DNA of 9,201 nt, from NCBI GenBank assembly GCA_902461085.1, contig CABPWH010000071.1, positions 1 to 9,201 on the forward strand, written 5' to 3'. Position numbers and translations under genes: made by a program. Source of the DNA: an uncultured Collinsella sp. Its GTDB lineage: Bacteria; Actinomycetota; Coriobacteriia; Coriobacteriales; Coriobacteriaceae. The notes beneath the pieces were generated by a model, which saw only the letters and a list, made by a program, of their open reading frames with translations, was not told the origin of the DNA and searched no databases. Below are positions 6,562 through 9,201 of this stretch, piece by piece (position 1 is the first letter of the stretch; each line of letters starts with the position of its first letter).

Positions 6562-7275
6562 GTGCCGAACTCTGCCGTAAAACCGCTCATCTTGGTCGTT
6601 GAGGACGATCCCGCCGTCCGCAACCTTATTGTTGCCGCGCTCGAGGCGCACGGCTTGCGTCATATGGCCGTGGAGACCGCCCATGCCGCCATCGCCGCCG
6701 CCTCATCGCAGGCACCGAGCATCGTGCTGCTCGATCTGGGCCTGCCCGATATGGACGGCGTCAAGGTGGTGGAGTCGGTGCGCGCATGGTCGGGCATGCC
6801 GATCATCGTGGTCTCGGCGCGCAGCGAGGACGCGGACAAGATTCGCGCGCTCGATGCCGGCGCCGATGACTACCTGACCAAGCCGTTTTCGGTCGAGGAA
6901 CTGCTTGCACGCATTCGCACGACGCTCAGGCGCCTTTCGTATGCGCAAACGGGTGGTGTTGCCTCCGAGGGCTCGTTCGATACCGGTGAGCTGCATATCG
7001 ACTTTGATGCCGGCATTGCCACGATGGATGGCGAGGAGCTGCATCTGACGCCGATTGAGTACAAGCTCTTGTGCCTGCTGGCACATAACGCCGACAAGGT
7101 ACTAACGCACCAGTTTATCCTGCACGAGATTTGGGGCACGGCAACTAAGAGCGACCTGGCGAGCCTGCGCGTCTTTATGGGCACGCTGCGCAAGAAGATC
7201 GAGTCCGACCCCGCGCACCCGCGCTATATCCAGACGCATGTGGGTATCGGCTATCGCCTGGTCACCCAAGGGTAG
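6562..7275 (+). CDS. kdpE: KdpE-type response regulator, OmpR/PhoB family
   Basis: This cytoplasmic DNA-binding regulator is activated by phosphate from the kinase encoded four bases upstream. It has 237 residues from GTG 6562. The receiver domain (about 8-122) has the acidic pair in VVEDDP (Asp15, Asp16), phospho-acceptor Asp58 in LLDLGLPDMDG, Ser85 in VVSARSE and Lys107 in DDYLTKPF. The winged-helix domain (about 140-235) has LTPIEYKLLCLLAHNADKVL and ends HVGIGYRLV. The run SARSEDADKIRALDAGADDY is very close to E. coli KdpE, as is IGYR near the end, so the KdpE assignment is better than generic OmpR. No kdpFABC target is in the window; the adjacent kup is the obvious candidate target, by inference. 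Confidence 0.94.
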   Translation: MPNSAVKPLILVVEDDPAVRNLIVAALEAHGLRHMAVETAHAAIAAASSQAPSIVLLDLGLPDMDGVKVVESVRAWSGMPIIVVSARSEDADKIRALDAGADDYLTKPFSVEELLARIRTTLRRLSYAQTGGVASEGSFDTGELHIDFDAGIATMDGEELHLTPIEYKLLCLLAHNADKVLTHQFILHEIWGTATKSDLASLRVFMGTLRKKIESDPAHPRYIQTHVGIGYRLVTQG

Positions 7276-7299
7276 GACGGCGTCCGCCATCCCACTATG

Positions 7300-7369
7300 A
7301 GTTGCGGTGAAATACGGTCTAAATTTGCCTAATTCCAGGCAAAGCAGTCCATATTCCACCGCAACTTTG

Positions 7370-7376
<7 letters not shown>
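7300..7376. terminator. Nested hairpin between convergent genes, likely bidirectional terminator
   Basis: The outer arms 7300-7317 and 7349-7366 (AGTTGCGGTGAAATACGG and its partner) pair over 18 positions with two mismatches. A perfect 7-base inner stem, TTTGCCT (7324-7330) with AGGCAAA (7337-7343), sits in the loop. The plus-strand side is followed by a T-rich stretch (TTTGTTATTT, about 7365-7374), suiting termination of kdpE. On the minus strand the two mismatches become G-U pairs, and the hairpin begins three bases after the methyltransferase stop. It may also be a dispersed repeat. Confidence 0.65.

Positions 7377-9201
<1,825 letters not shown>

Noticed and set aside
4839..6623. 594-codon open frame antisense to the sensor kinase
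   Set aside because: Same shadow effect: Arg/His/Ala-rich with no domain, opposite a kinase with all catalytic boxes.

Overview
The window is GC-rich, tightly packed bacterial DNA. Gene content and style (8-TM LTA-synthase-like protein, Kup, KdpE, fused RlmL/RlmK, GTG starts, short palindromes between genes) suggest a gut Coriobacteriia actinomycete. Collinsella is my best guess, made by recognition and not by a search. The window looks like a whole contig with damaged ends. The left end breaks a gene at an in-frame TAG 16 bases from the edge. The right end is a 45-base C run followed by nine odd bases.

Layout. 16-1293 (minus): membrane part and first catalytic residues of an LTA-synthase/phosphoglycerol-transferase family protein, with most of its sulfatase-fold domain missing. 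1294-1506: divergent intergenic region. 1507-2376 (plus): nitroreductase-family flavoprotein. 2378-2412: perfect palindrome. 2441-2535: regulatory region of kup, with an AT-rich inverted repeat, a consensus -10 and a strong Shine-Dalgarno. 2536-4563 (plus): Kup potassium transporter. 4625-4819 (plus): 64-residue protein with one C-terminal membrane segment. 4851-4911: second palindrome with a T tract, probably a terminator. 4932-6557 and 6562-7275 (plus): KdpD-like histidine kinase without the usual N-terminal domains, coupled to a KdpE response regulator. 7300-7366: nested hairpin between convergent genes. 7370-9148 (minus): RlmL/RlmK-type 23S rRNA methyltransferase, truncated at its N-terminus.

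How the genes may work together. The centre (2441-7275) reads as a potassium module: transporter, small membrane protein, membrane sensor kinase and regulator. No kdpFABC is present in the window, so the Kdp-type two-component system may control kup; this is inference. The best candidates for something undescribed are the small protein beside Kup, the short KdpD, the candidate operator at about -60 of the kup promoter, the family of palindromes next to stop codons, and an RlmL half in which I cannot find the NPPY catalytic motif.
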